NCBI RefSeq assembly: GCF_017165765.1
Contig: NZ_JAFGZD010000019.1
Location: forward strand, 41,510 to 105,509
Length of the DNA: 64,000 nucleotides
Direction of reading: 5' to 3'
From: Pseudomonas capsici
GTDB lineage: Bacteria; Pseudomonadota; Gammaproteobacteria; Pseudomonadales; Pseudomonadaceae
In this document: positions 26,136 through 33,930 of the stretch, in pieces
Layout: each line of letters begins with the position of its first letter
Numbering within the stretch: the first letter of the stretch is position 1
Made by a program: the position numbers and the translations under genes
The notes under the pieces: generated by a model
Seen by the model: only the letters and a program-made list of their open reading frames with translations
Databases searched by the model: none
Told to the model about the DNA's origin: nothing

Positions 26136-27902
26136 TCAATGCCCGGACGACTCCTGATTGTTGTTGCCCAGGGTTTCCAGCAGGGCAATCTGCATCCGCG
26201 TATGCACCCGGATGAACCAGCGCCACAGCAAGGCTGCAACCACTGCCGCAATCAGCACGATCACCAGCAGCAGCTCACTTGTCGGCAGAATGCTTGCCGA
26301 CAAGGCAGCCAGCAGAATGAAGATCACCACCAGCGACAGCAGCGGGATCACTTCAGCCACCACCTTGCGGACCCGCACGGTATGTCGCCCGGCCATTTCA
26401 GGCTTCACGCCCATCTCGGCCAACAGCATCGACAGCGCCTTGAGCTTGCGGTACGCCGCAATCAGGAACGGTAGCGACAACAGCAAGGCGGCTCCGCAGA
26501 TCCAGGCCTTCTGCTGACCCACATCGCTGACCCACTCATTCATGTAAGCGCCAATGCGTCCGGCGAAATAACCGCCGCTGAAGAAGATCGCTATCACCAG
26601 CGCCAGGTTGACCCCGACCTGCAGCAATATCCGCCGGATCATGGACGCCAGCACCGCGCCCTGCCCTTGAGGCTGGATGCTGCGCAGCCATTCGCCGTAC
26701 ATGTTGAATACCCGCGCCACGCGCCCGGGCACGATCGACGCCAGGTGCAGCGACAGCGGGTCAGCGGCGCGAATCAGGTAAGGGGTCAGCAGCGTGGTAA
26801 TGGCCGAAACCGCCACAGCCACGGGATACAGAAAATCGCTGGTGACCTGCAGGGTCATCCCAAGCGCTGCGATGATGAAGGAAAATTCGCCAATCTGTGA
26901 CAGCCCCATGCCGACACGCAACGAGGTTCGCCCATCGTTACCGGCAATGAAAGCCCCGAGCCCGCAGGACAGCATCTTGCCCAGCACTACGGCGACGGTG
27001 ATGAGCGCGATGGGCCAGGCATAGTCCAGCAGAACCTTGGGATCGATCATCAGCCCGATTGCCACGAAAAAGATGGCGCTGAACATGTCGCGAATAGGCT
27101 CGATCAGATGCTCGATTTTCATGAGTTGGCGGGATTCAGCCATGATCGCGCCAATCAGGAATGCACCCAGCACCATGCTGTATTCCAGCTTCACCACCAA
27201 CAGGCAGAAACCGAAGCACAGGCCAAGCACCGTCACCAGCAGCATTTCGTTGCTTTCAAACTTCGCGACGTAAGACAGCAGTCGCGGCACCAGCAGAATG
27301 CCGATCACCAGGGCCACGATCATGAACAGCGACAGCTTGCCGACCGTGGAGAAGACCTCGCCGGAACTCACCGCGCCACTGACCGCGATCCCCGACAGCA
27401 AGGCGATGATGCCGATGCCCAGAATGTCTTCGACGATCAGCACCCCGAAAATCAACTGGGCAAAGTGCTGGTTCTTCATCTTCAGGTCATTGAGGGCCTT
27501 TACGATGATGGTGGTCGAGGAAATCGCCAGAATTGCGCCCAGGAACAGCGAATCCATGGTTTTCCAGCCAAAGAACTGGCCGATTTCGTAGCCGATCCAG
27601 ATCATCAGGGCAATTTCCAGAAAAGCCGCGATGAACGCCGTGGCCCCGACCTTGAACAGTTTGCGCAGGCTGAACTCCAGCCCCAGGCAGAACATCAGGA
27701 AGATCACCCCAAGCTCTGCGAGGGTCTTGATGGTGCCTTCATCATGGATCAGCCCGACTGGCGGCGTATGCGGGCCGATGATAAAACCCGCAACGATATA
27801 GCCCAGCACCACCGGCTGCTTGAGGCGATGGAAAAGGATGGTTACCACACCCGCCACCAGCATGATCACTGCCAAGTCCTGGATAAAATTGACGGCATGC
27901 AT
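26136..27902 (-). CDS. CPA2-family monovalent cation/proton antiporter (Kef type), no RCK domain
   Basis: 588 residues. Twelve or more membrane segments about 5-390 with the Kef/YbaL pattern: HRLKQPVVLGYIVAGFIIGP, FLMFCLGLEFSLRKL, SSTTIIVKAL. Further hydrophobic segments at about 440-570 replace the usual cytosolic RCK/TrkA-N nucleotide-binding domain, so nucleotide or glutathione gating as in KefB/KefC is not expected. It would exchange K+ or Na+ for H+ at the inner membrane. AAGGAG lies 8 bp before the ATG at 27902. The upstream minus-strand leader contains a terminator. Confidence 0.85.
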   Translation of the reverse strand: MHAVNFIQDLAVIMLVAGVVTILFHRLKQPVVLGYIVAGFIIGPHTPPVGLIHDEGTIKTLAELGVIFLMFCLGLEFSLRKLFKVGATAFIAAFLEIALMIWIGYEIGQFFGWKTMDSLFLGAILAISSTTIIVKALNDLKMKNQHFAQLIFGVLIVEDILGIGIIALLSGIAVSGAVSSGEVFSTVGKLSLFMIVALVIGILLVPRLLSYVAKFESNEMLLVTVLGLCFGFCLLVVKLEYSMVLGAFLIGAIMAESRQLMKIEHLIEPIRDMFSAIFFVAIGLMIDPKVLLDYAWPIALITVAVVLGKMLSCGLGAFIAGNDGRTSLRVGMGLSQIGEFSFIIAALGMTLQVTSDFLYPVAVAVSAITTLLTPYLIRAADPLSLHLASIVPGRVARVFNMYGEWLRSIQPQGQGAVLASMIRRILLQVGVNLALVIAIFFSGGYFAGRIGAYMNEWVSDVGQQKAWICGAALLLSLPFLIAAYRKLKALSMLLAEMGVKPEMAGRHTVRVRKVVAEVIPLLSLVVIFILLAALSASILPTSELLLVIVLIAAVVAALLWRWFIRVHTRMQIALLETLGNNNQESSGH

Positions 27903-28002
27903 GGGTGTGGCTCCTTATTGATAAATGATGCCTGACTCTTCCAAATAGCCAGCGAAGCTGAAAAACCGGAAGTTGCATCAAGAAAACGCTGCTAAAAGCG
28001 TA

Positions 28003-28190
28003 AGAAAAAACCCGATCCACGGGTTTTGGGAGAATAACACTGCACCCGTCGAGAGAAAGCCGGTGCAATATATGGAAACAGATAGATCCCCGAGCGTGAC
28101 GGCATTCAATCCGCCAGCGTCCCGATAACTGTCTGTTGCAGGTAGTTGAACCACCCTCGTGAGCGCTGGCACAAGGCGCCACTCATGATG
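28003..28190 (-). ncRNA. Structured minus-strand leader or small RNA upstream of the antiporter
   Basis: No gene fits this 310-bp gap, but on the minus strand it carries a full intrinsic terminator at 28004-28027: AAAACCCG-TGGAT-CGGGTTTT followed by TTTTC. Upstream of it are two more possible stems: GCACC...GGGTGC near 28050-28075, and AACAGA...TCTGTT enclosing about 45 nt. The terminator ends 100 bp before the antiporter start, so this is either an independent sRNA or a transcription-attenuating leader. I could not match it to a known Pseudomonas sRNA. The 5' end is a guess. Confidence 0.45.
28004..28027 (-). terminator. Intrinsic terminator in the antiporter leader
   Basis: 8-bp perfect stem AAAACCCG/CGGGTTTT, 5-nt loop TGGAT, then T-run on the minus strand. 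On the plus strand the trailing T-run is only four bases and is followed by GGG, so it is directional. Confidence 0.8.
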
Positions 28191-28212
28191 ACCTTGACCG
28201 TGTGAGTACGCT

Positions 28213-28698
28213 ATGGAACCCGGAAACGCCCAGCTGTCGATGACTGTATTGATGACCCCGGACATGGCCAACTTCTCTGGCAATGTGCATGGCGGAACGT
28301 TACTCAAGTACCTGGATGAAGTCGCTTACGCCTGCGCCAGCCGTTATGCCGGGCGCTACGTAGTGACGCTGTCCGTGGACCAGGTGATTTTCCGCGAGCC
28401 GGTTCACGTCGGCGAACTGGTAACCTTCCTGGCCTCGGTGAACTACACCGGCAATACCTCGATGGAGGTCGGGATCAAGGTTGTGACCGAGAATATCCGC
28501 GAGCGCTCGGTACGCCACAGCAACAGTTGCTTCTTCACCATGGTTGCGGTGGACGACAACCGCAAACCGGCCAGCGTCCCGCCACTGGAGCCGGAAACCG
28601 CCGAAGGCAAACGCCGCTTCATCCAGGCCCAGCAACGCCGCCAGATTCGCCAGGAACTGGAGAAGCGTTATCAGGAGATCAAGGAAGAAGCGCCGTAA
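28213..28698 (+). CDS. Acyl-CoA thioesterase (YciA-like hotdog fold)
   Basis: 161 residues. Single hotdog domain about 5-125 with NFSGNVHGGTLLKYLDEVAYACASRYAG, the conserved region of acyl-CoA hydrolases, and VDQVIFREPVHVGELV. A charged C-terminal tail (EGKRRFIQAQQRRQIRQELE) forms a predicted helix. It hydrolyses acyl-CoA to free acid plus CoA in the cytoplasm; chain-length preference cannot be read. Ends at a strong REP hairpin shared with pdxY. Confidence 0.85.
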   Translation: MEPGNAQLSMTVLMTPDMANFSGNVHGGTLLKYLDEVAYACASRYAGRYVVTLSVDQVIFREPVHVGELVTFLASVNYTGNTSMEVGIKVVTENIRERSVRHSNSCFFTMVAVDDNRKPASVPPLEPETAEGKRRFIQAQQRRQIRQELEKRYQEIKEEAP

Positions 28699-28707
28699 TC
28701 GCGCTTT

Positions 28708-28754
28708 TTCGCGAATGAACTCGCTCCTGCCTGAGGGAGCGAATTCATTCGCGA
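28708..28754. repeat. REP hairpin between convergent thioesterase and pdxY
   Basis: TCGCGAATGAACTCGCTCC pairs with GGAGCGAATTCATTCGCGA (one mismatch) around a 7-nt loop. It occupies most of the 65 bp between two convergent genes, where it could serve as a two-way transcript end. Confidence 0.75.
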
Positions 28755-28763
28755 CAGGCCCGC

Positions 28764-29630
28764 TTACAAGCGTACCGCCTCGAATCGCACCCGCGGATGA
28801 GCAATCCGGTCCTGTGCCCGCACCAGCTCCAGCTCATAACTACCACACGCCTGGGTTTCCAGCAGCACTTCATGCACTGCCGCAGCCGTGAACTCGAAAG
28901 CCGCGACCAGATCGTCACCCAGCAGCACCCGCGCCAGGAACAGCCCCGACGTCAGATCGCCCACGCCCACCGGCTGCCGCGGAAAGGCCAGCAGCGGGCG
29001 GCGCAGGTGCCAGCTGGCATCGGCGGTCACCAGCAGCATTTCAAAACCATCGGCCACCTTGCCGGGATAATCCAGGTGTTTGACCAGCACAGCCTTGGGA
29101 CCTCGTGCCAGTAGCGCTCGCGCCATGGCCAGGCAATCGAGCAGGGATTCGGGCTTGCGACCGGCAAAGCTGTCCAGTTCCAGCTGGTTCGGGCACATGA
29201 AATCCGCAACGGCTGCGGCTTCTTCCAAGAGAAAATCGCTGACCTCGGCCGGAACGATGCAACCTTTCTCGGGATGCCCCATGACCGGATCACACAGGTA
29301 CAGCGCCTTGGGATTGGCCGCCTTGATACGCGCCACCCCCGTCAGAATCGCCCTGCCCTGCGCCGCGCTGCCCAGATAACCGGACAGCACGGCATCGCAG
29401 TTGCCCAGCTCACCGATTGCCGCAATACCTTCGATCAGCGCCGGGATCTGCTGCGGAGCCAGCACTTCGCCCGTCCATTGCTTGTATTGGGTGTGATTGG
29501 AGAACTGGACCGTGTTGAGCGGCCAGACATTGACCCCGATACGCTGCATGGGGAACACCGCTGCGCCGTTGCCTGCGTGGCCGAAGACCACGTGGGACTG
29601 GATGGCGAGCAAGTGAGGTGTACGTTTCAT
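28764..29630 (-). CDS. pdxY: Pyridoxal kinase PdxY
   Basis: 288 residues from ATG 29630, the usual PdxY length. It phosphorylates pyridoxal to PLP in the B6 salvage pathway. Ribokinase-fold features: LAIQSHVVFGHAGNGAAVFPMQ at the N-terminus, CDPVMGHPEKGCIVP, and the anion hole/catalytic region GVGDLTSGLFLARVL near the C-terminus. CAGGA lies 7 bp before the ATG. The start at 29654 is rejected because it adds unrelated residues. Confidence 0.92.
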   Translation of the reverse strand: MKRTPHLLAIQSHVVFGHAGNGAAVFPMQRIGVNVWPLNTVQFSNHTQYKQWTGEVLAPQQIPALIEGIAAIGELGNCDAVLSGYLGSAAQGRAILTGVARIKAANPKALYLCDPVMGHPEKGCIVPAEVSDFLLEEAAAVADFMCPNQLELDSFAGRKPESLLDCLAMARALLARGPKAVLVKHLDYPGKVADGFEMLLVTADASWHLRRPLLAFPRQPVGVGDLTSGLFLARVLLGDDLVAAFEFTAAAVHEVLLETQACGSYELELVRAQDRIAHPRVRFEAVRL

Positions 29631-29744
29631 GGGAGGATCCTGAACACGATGCAAATGCAGTAATAAGAAATTTAAGTCGCGCAGTATGGCTGTAAATCAC
29701 TTTGGGCAGTTAAGCTGAAGACTCCTGAGTAGGAGCACTCTGCC

Positions 29745-30137
29745 ATGCTGACCCTGGGAAACATTTTCGTGCTGATGCTGTTCGCAAGTGCAGCAGCCTG
29801 GTTGTGGCATGCCCACGGTCTGCGCGAGCGAGCGCTGGAGCGCGTCAAACAGCATTGTGCCCGGCTCGATCTGGAATTGCTGGACGGCAATGTCGCACTG
29901 CGCCGCCTGGCTTTCATCCGCGATGCCCAGGGCCACAAGCGTCTGGCACGTGTCTATGGCTTCGAGTTCACGGTCACCGGCGAACAGCGTCATCCCGGCA
30001 CAATCACCATGTTCGGTGCTCATTCAGCGCAGATCGAACTCGCACCCTACCCGTTTGAAATTAAAACGCCACCACCTGGCGCTGAAATAATCGAAATGCA
30101 CAAATGGCGCGAGACTCATCAACAGCGCAAGCAGTGA
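29745..30137 (+). CDS. DUF3301 small membrane-anchored protein
   Basis: 130 residues. One N-terminal membrane helix (MLTLGNIFVLMLFASAAAWL), then a basic region HGLRERALERVKQHC and a soluble domain LLDGNVALRRLAFIRDAQGH, which I recognise as DUF3301. Function unknown. AGGAG is 9 bp before the ATG. Its last 19 bp overlap the end of the converging CobW-type gene. Confidence 0.8.
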   Translation: MLTLGNIFVLMLFASAAAWLWHAHGLRERALERVKQHCARLDLELLDGNVALRRLAFIRDAQGHKRLARVYGFEFTVTGEQRHPGTITMFGAHSAQIELAPYPFEIKTPPPGAEIIEMHKWRETHQQRKQ

Positions 30138-31093
30138 GCCAGTCGATTCTGAAGCGTGGCGCTGTCCTCCGGCGTCTGGAAGATCAGCTCCAGACGTGAA
30201 TCCCGGCGCCACTCGCTGCCCTGCCATTCCAGGCGCGAACCCTCCAGCCCATTGGCTGAAAACCAGCCTTCCGGGCTGTGGATAACCATCTTCGCACGCC
30301 GCCATGCCAGGCTTTCCAGCCACTGACGGAGCTTTTCCAGGTCAAATTGCCGGGAAGGATGCCAGCGCCAACCGATACTCCAACCGTCCACATTCTCCTG
30401 ACTCAGGCAGATCGGTTCCTTCGGATCAGCCCAGACAGCCGGCAGTTGACCGAGGCTGGGGGGCAGAACGAGGTTATCCACAACTCGGTTATCCACAGAC
30501 CCTCGCACCTCAAAGCCCGGCAAGTGCGCCAACTCAAGCTGCCCTTGCTCGACCCAGACCAGCGAATGTTCCGACAATGCCTCAGCCAGCCGCTGGCGTG
30601 ACGCCTGATCGACATTCTGTGCCTTGTTCATCACCACCAGCCCCGCTTCCACCAGCGCATCCTGCTGGGTGTCCGGTAGCGGCTGACCTGCCGCCATGCT
30701 CATAGCATCCAGCACCATCACGCCAGGCTGAACACTGAGCACACCCAACCATGGCGCCTGTCGCAACTGAGCCATGAGTTGCAGCGGATGGCCAAGGCCC
30801 GAAGGCTCGATGAACAACCGGTCGGGCCGTGCCTTGCGCAGCAGCCGCCCAAGACCGATCTGGAACGGCACGCCGTTGACACAGCACAGGCAGCCGCCAG
30901 CCACTTCGCCAAGTGCGATACCATCGGCATCCACGGTCAGGAGCGCAGCATCCAGACCGATCTGGCCGAACTCGTTGATCAGCACTGCCCAGCGTTCATC
31001 GGCCGGTTTCTGGCCCAGCAGGTGCTTGATCAGGCTGGTCTTGCCGGCGCCCAGCGGGCCACCGATCACATGGGTCGGGATGTTCTGCAGCAT
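30119..31093 (-). CDS. COG0523 (CobW/P47K) GTP-binding metallochaperone-type protein
   Basis: 324 residues. Walker A GGPLGAGKTSLIKHLL near the start and the metal-binding GCLCC motif (GGCLCCVNGVPF), the CxCC signature of zinc-linked COG0523 proteins; CobW C-terminal domain to the end. It lies in the same cluster as zigA and DUF1826, which suggests a role in zinc handling under limitation. ATG 31093 is chosen over a TTG at 31129. Two exact DnaA boxes occur at 30474-30497 inside it. Confidence 0.85.
   Translation of the reverse strand: MLQNIPTHVIGGPLGAGKTSLIKHLLGQKPADERWAVLINEFGQIGLDAALLTVDADGIALGEVAGGCLCCVNGVPFQIGLGRLLRKARPDRLFIEPSGLGHPLQLMAQLRQAPWLGVLSVQPGVMVLDAMSMAAGQPLPDTQQDALVEAGLVVMNKAQNVDQASRQRLAEALSEHSLVWVEQGQLELAHLPGFEVRGSVDNRVVDNLVLPPSLGQLPAVWADPKEPICLSQENVDGWSIGWRWHPSRQFDLEKLRQWLESLAWRRAKMVIHSPEGWFSANGLEGSRLEWQGSEWRRDSRLELIFQTPEDSATLQNRLAHCLRC
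30474..30497 (+). other. Two exact DnaA boxes in tandem
   Basis: TTATCCACA at 30474-30482 and 30489-30497, same orientation, 15 bp start to start, inside the CobW-type gene. A third exact box on the other strand is at 30278-30286. In coding frame they give part of the peptide VDNRVVDN. Confidence 0.6.
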
Positions 31094-31148
31094 CTGGGGT
31101 CGCTTCTGGAGAGTGTCGTTTGCAAACAATGATGAAGGAAAGCTGACA

Positions 31149-31523
31149 ATGCGAGCCCTGAGGCTGCCCGTTCGATTGGCGTTGATGCTGCTGACAGTGA
31201 CATCCGGCGAGGTATGGGCTCAAGCCTGTCTGGTGCACAGCCAGGCCGAGAGATTAGACGTCAAGGTCTGTCAGGAAAACCTGAACATCCCGAAAGACCT
31301 GTTCCGCGACGGCTTCTGCAAACCGCAACTGGCAGGTCAGAAAACAGAAGTGACCTTCTCGGAAAGCTGCCCGGCCGGTGCCTTTGGCATCTGCAGCAAC
31401 GCACAGGTTGCCAATATGCCCTATCACGAGAATATCCACTATTACGGCATCGCCAGCGACGCGCTTTATCTCAAGCCGTTCTGCGAAGGGCAAAGCAAGG
31501 GCAAGTGGCTGACGCCCGATTAA
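31149..31523 (+). CDS. Small exported Cys-containing protein
   Basis: 124 residues. Signal peptide about 1-25 (MRALRLPVRLALMLLTVTSG, cleavage near VWAQA). The mature part has six cysteines (ACLVH, VCQEN, FCKPQ, SCPAG, ICSNA, FCEGQ), probably disulfides. I recall similar Pseudomonas proteins annotated as hypothetical or, doubtfully, as NADH:ubiquinone oxidoreductase; no catalytic motif supports that. AAGGAA at 31135-31140 precedes the ATG by 8 bp. Divergent from the CobW gene and convergent (4-bp overlap) with DUF1826. Confidence 0.7.
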   Translation: MRALRLPVRLALMLLTVTSGEVWAQACLVHSQAERLDVKVCQENLNIPKDLFRDGFCKPQLAGQKTEVTFSESCPAGAFGICSNAQVANMPYHENIHYYGIASDALYLKPFCEGQSKGKWLTPD

Positions 31524-32170
31524 GCCAGCCAGTCCAGCGTCAGAATCAGGCGACGCTCGTTGCGCTCCAGTTGCGGCGAACGATGCACCAGCCCCAGCCC
31601 TTCGTTGCCGCTCCAGCGCTCGCCCTTGAGCAAGGCCACTGCGCCGCAATCGATCTGCTGGATACGATCCGGGTCCTGCGGTTCGGCTTCAGGGCTGCCA
31701 AGCTGCTTGCGATCGATGGCGTTTTCCTTGAGCCACTGGCTGCCGATCCCGGCATAGGTAGTGACCAGCCGCACCGGCACGTGGTCGACGTGAAAGCGCG
31801 GGCACATGGCCTTGTCCAGCGCTCGCAGACGCAGACCGACGCATTCGGCCCCGAGCAGACACGCATAGGCGCTGACCAGCCACGACACATCCGCGATGAA
31901 TCCGTCGTAACCCTGCAAGTCGGCATAGCCTGAGGCCAGACCTTGCAGATTCGGTTCGACATCACCGCCCTTCACATCCAGGGTCATGGACTCCGCCAGC
32001 GGCTCGTTCAGGGACAACAGCAAGGCACCGAAGTCCTCGATATGTGCAGGCAACTGGCGCTGCCAGACCGACAGATTGACGCCATCTTCCAGCACCTGCC
32101 CCAACACTTCTGGGGTATTGCCCTGCACCTGACGGGCGCGGGGCTGGAATTTCAAGACCGGAGCGAGCAT
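31520..32170 (-). CDS. DUF1826 protein
   Basis: 216 residues with no signal peptide. Recognised as DUF1826, a family that is regularly found beside zigA in zinc-limitation clusters; function unknown. ATG at 32170 shares one base with the zigA stop (TGATG), so the two are translationally coupled. Conserved His/Cys residues occur in RFHVDHVPVRLVTTY and QQIDCGAVALLKGE and could bind metal. Confidence 0.8.
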   Translation of the reverse strand: MLAPVLKFQPRARQVQGNTPEVLGQVLEDGVNLSVWQRQLPAHIEDFGALLLSLNEPLAESMTLDVKGGDVEPNLQGLASGYADLQGYDGFIADVSWLVSAYACLLGAECVGLRLRALDKAMCPRFHVDHVPVRLVTTYAGIGSQWLKENAIDRKQLGSPEAEPQDPDRIQQIDCGAVALLKGERWSGNEGLGLVHRSPQLERNERRLILTLDWLA

Positions 32171-33378
32171 CAGGCGGCCTCCTCGGCATGCCAGTCGCCA
32201 AACGGATCGGGCAGCAAGCGCCAGCTTTCCACGCCCATGGCCAGTTCATCATCGGTGAGCAGGCAGGCATCCAGCTCTGCAGTGAGCAGGGCGAAGTCGA
32301 TGTCTTGACCGATGAAAACCAGTTCCTGACGGCAATCGCCGGTTTCAGGCGACCAGTTGTCCATGATCGACGTAATGTTCTCCTGATCCTGAGGCCAGTG
32401 CGCCCGCGCCACGAAGCGCCACCAGCGCCCGGCAAAGCCATGGCGCATCAGGCCGCCGGCCTGGGACCAGCTACCGGCATCCTTGTATTTGCTCGCCAAC
32501 CAGAAGAAGCCCTTGGAACGCAGCAGTTTGCCGTTGGTCCAGGGCCGGTCGATAAAGCTGAAAAAACGCTCCGGGTGGAAAGGCCGACGCGCCCGGTAAG
32601 CAGTGGAAGCGATGCCGTATTCTTCTGTTTCCGGTATGTGTTCGCCGCGCATCTCCTTGAGCCAGCCCGGCGCCTGGGAAGCGCGCTCGAAATCGAAACG
32701 GCCTGTGTTGAGAATGGTCGACAGCGGCACCTGACCCATGACCATCGGCACGATCTCGGCATGGGCGTTGAGGCGCTTGAGAATGGCCATCAGTTCTTCG
32801 CGTTCACTGGAACTGATCAGGTCGATCTTGCTGAGCAGAATCACATCCGCGAATTCGATCTGCTCGATCAGCAGATCGGTAATCGAGCGATCATCGTCTT
32901 CGCCCAGGGTTTCACCACGGGTCGCCAGGCTTTCGGAAGCCTGATAGTCGAGCATGAAGTTGACGCCATCGACCACGGTCACCATGGTGTCCAGACGCGC
33001 CATATCGGCCAGGCTGTTGCCCGCTTCATCGCGAAAGGTAAAGGTCTCGGCCACCGGCAGGGGTTCGGAAATGCCGGTGGATTCGATCAGCAGGTAATCG
33101 AAACGTCCATCCTGAGCCAGGCGGCTGACCTCTTCGAGCAGGTCTTCGCGCAAGGTGCAGCAGATACAGCCGTTGCTCATCTCGATCAGCCGTTCTTCAG
33201 CCCGGTTCAGGCTGACATCGCGCTGGACTTCGCCGCCATCGATGTTGATCTCGCTCATATCGTTGACGATAACGGCCACCCGCAGATTCTCGCGGTTGCG
33301 CAACACATGATTGAGAAGGGTACTTTTCCCGGCTCCAAGAAAACCGGACAGGACGGTAACAGGCAGACGATTCGGCAT
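32170..33378 (-). CDS. zigA: COG0523 GTPase ZigA (zinc-limitation metallochaperone)
   Basis: 402 residues. Walker A SGFLGAGKSTLLNHVL (about 10-25), metal site GCICCTLREDLL (CxCC), NKID-like SKIDLI, and C-terminal CobW domain. COG0523 proteins of this type hand zinc to client enzymes during starvation. ATG 33378 is the natural start (MPNRLPVTVLSGFLGAGKST); the frame continues to 33471 but without similarity. Upstream is a nearly perfect Zur box at 33480-33492. It is the first gene of the zigA-DUF1826 operon. Confidence 0.9.
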   Translation of the reverse strand: MPNRLPVTVLSGFLGAGKSTLLNHVLRNRENLRVAVIVNDMSEINIDGGEVQRDVSLNRAEERLIEMSNGCICCTLREDLLEEVSRLAQDGRFDYLLIESTGISEPLPVAETFTFRDEAGNSLADMARLDTMVTVVDGVNFMLDYQASESLATRGETLGEDDDRSITDLLIEQIEFADVILLSKIDLISSSEREELMAILKRLNAHAEIVPMVMGQVPLSTILNTGRFDFERASQAPGWLKEMRGEHIPETEEYGIASTAYRARRPFHPERFFSFIDRPWTNGKLLRSKGFFWLASKYKDAGSWSQAGGLMRHGFAGRWWRFVARAHWPQDQENITSIMDNWSPETGDCRQELVFIGQDIDFALLTAELDACLLTDDELAMGVESWRLLPDPFGDWHAEEAA

Positions 33379-33476
33379 CAGGATTCTCGGGCCAGGTTGC
33401 AAGGCTTGCGCCTTGTTGATGTAGGCTGCACCGGGTCTGTTGGCGACACCTTGGCAGCCAGCTCTAATCACCCGAC

Positions 33477-33495
33477 AATGTTATAGTATAACGAT
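33477..33495. promoter_or_regulatory. Zur box between zigA and a small exported protein
   Basis: AATGTTATAGTATAACGAT contains the exact palindrome GTTATA-G-TATAAC, which equals the core of the gammaproteobacterial Zur consensus GTTATANTATAAC. It lies about 100 bp before zigA on one side and 40 bp before the small exported protein gene on the other, so it may control both. Confidence 0.85.
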
Positions 33496-33531
33496 GCAAA
33501 ATTGCCAACCCGTTCGACAAAGGGCGTCTGC

Positions 33532-33924
33532 GTGAAACACATTTCAAAAGGCTTGTGCACGTTATTGATAGTGATCAGCGGGCAAACCCTGGCGGCAGGC
33601 CCGCGGCCGCCCAGCGTGGATATGGCGACCTGCACCCGCAGTGCGAACCTGCTGGCGTGCAGCGATGCGCAAGGCAATGGCTACAGCGTCGCGACGGCAG
33701 GCTCGACAACGTATTTACGGGGCTATGAAGTGACAGGCAAAAAACGCTGGGCGCAGACCAACAGCCGATACGATCAGTTGACCTTCTTCACTGGCGTGGC
33801 CTCCAACGGCGATGCCTGGATCGGCACCATTCAGCGCGTCGGCTGGACCACCATCACCCGGGTGTCCAGTTCAGACGGCACACGCAGCAAGATCACGTGC
33901 AGCCGCCTGAGCGGCTGCCACTGA
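33532..33924 (+). CDS. Small exported protein divergent from zigA
   Basis: 130 residues from a GTG at 33532 (AAGGG 7 bp upstream). Signal peptide about 1-23 (GLCTLLIVISGQTLAAG). The mature part has four cysteines (ATCTR, LACSD, ITCSR, SGCH) that fit two disulfides, and ends in a histidine. No family recognised. The Zur box 40 bp upstream suggests zinc-repressed expression. The last residues are encoded by a perfect 8-bp GC hairpin (33899-33918), without a T-run. Confidence 0.6.
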   Translation: MKHISKGLCTLLIVISGQTLAAGPRPPSVDMATCTRSANLLACSDAQGNGYSVATAGSTTYLRGYEVTGKKRWAQTNSRYDQLTFFTGVASNGDAWIGTIQRVGWTTITRVSSSDGTRSKITCSRLSGCH

Positions 33925-33930
33925 GCCGCA

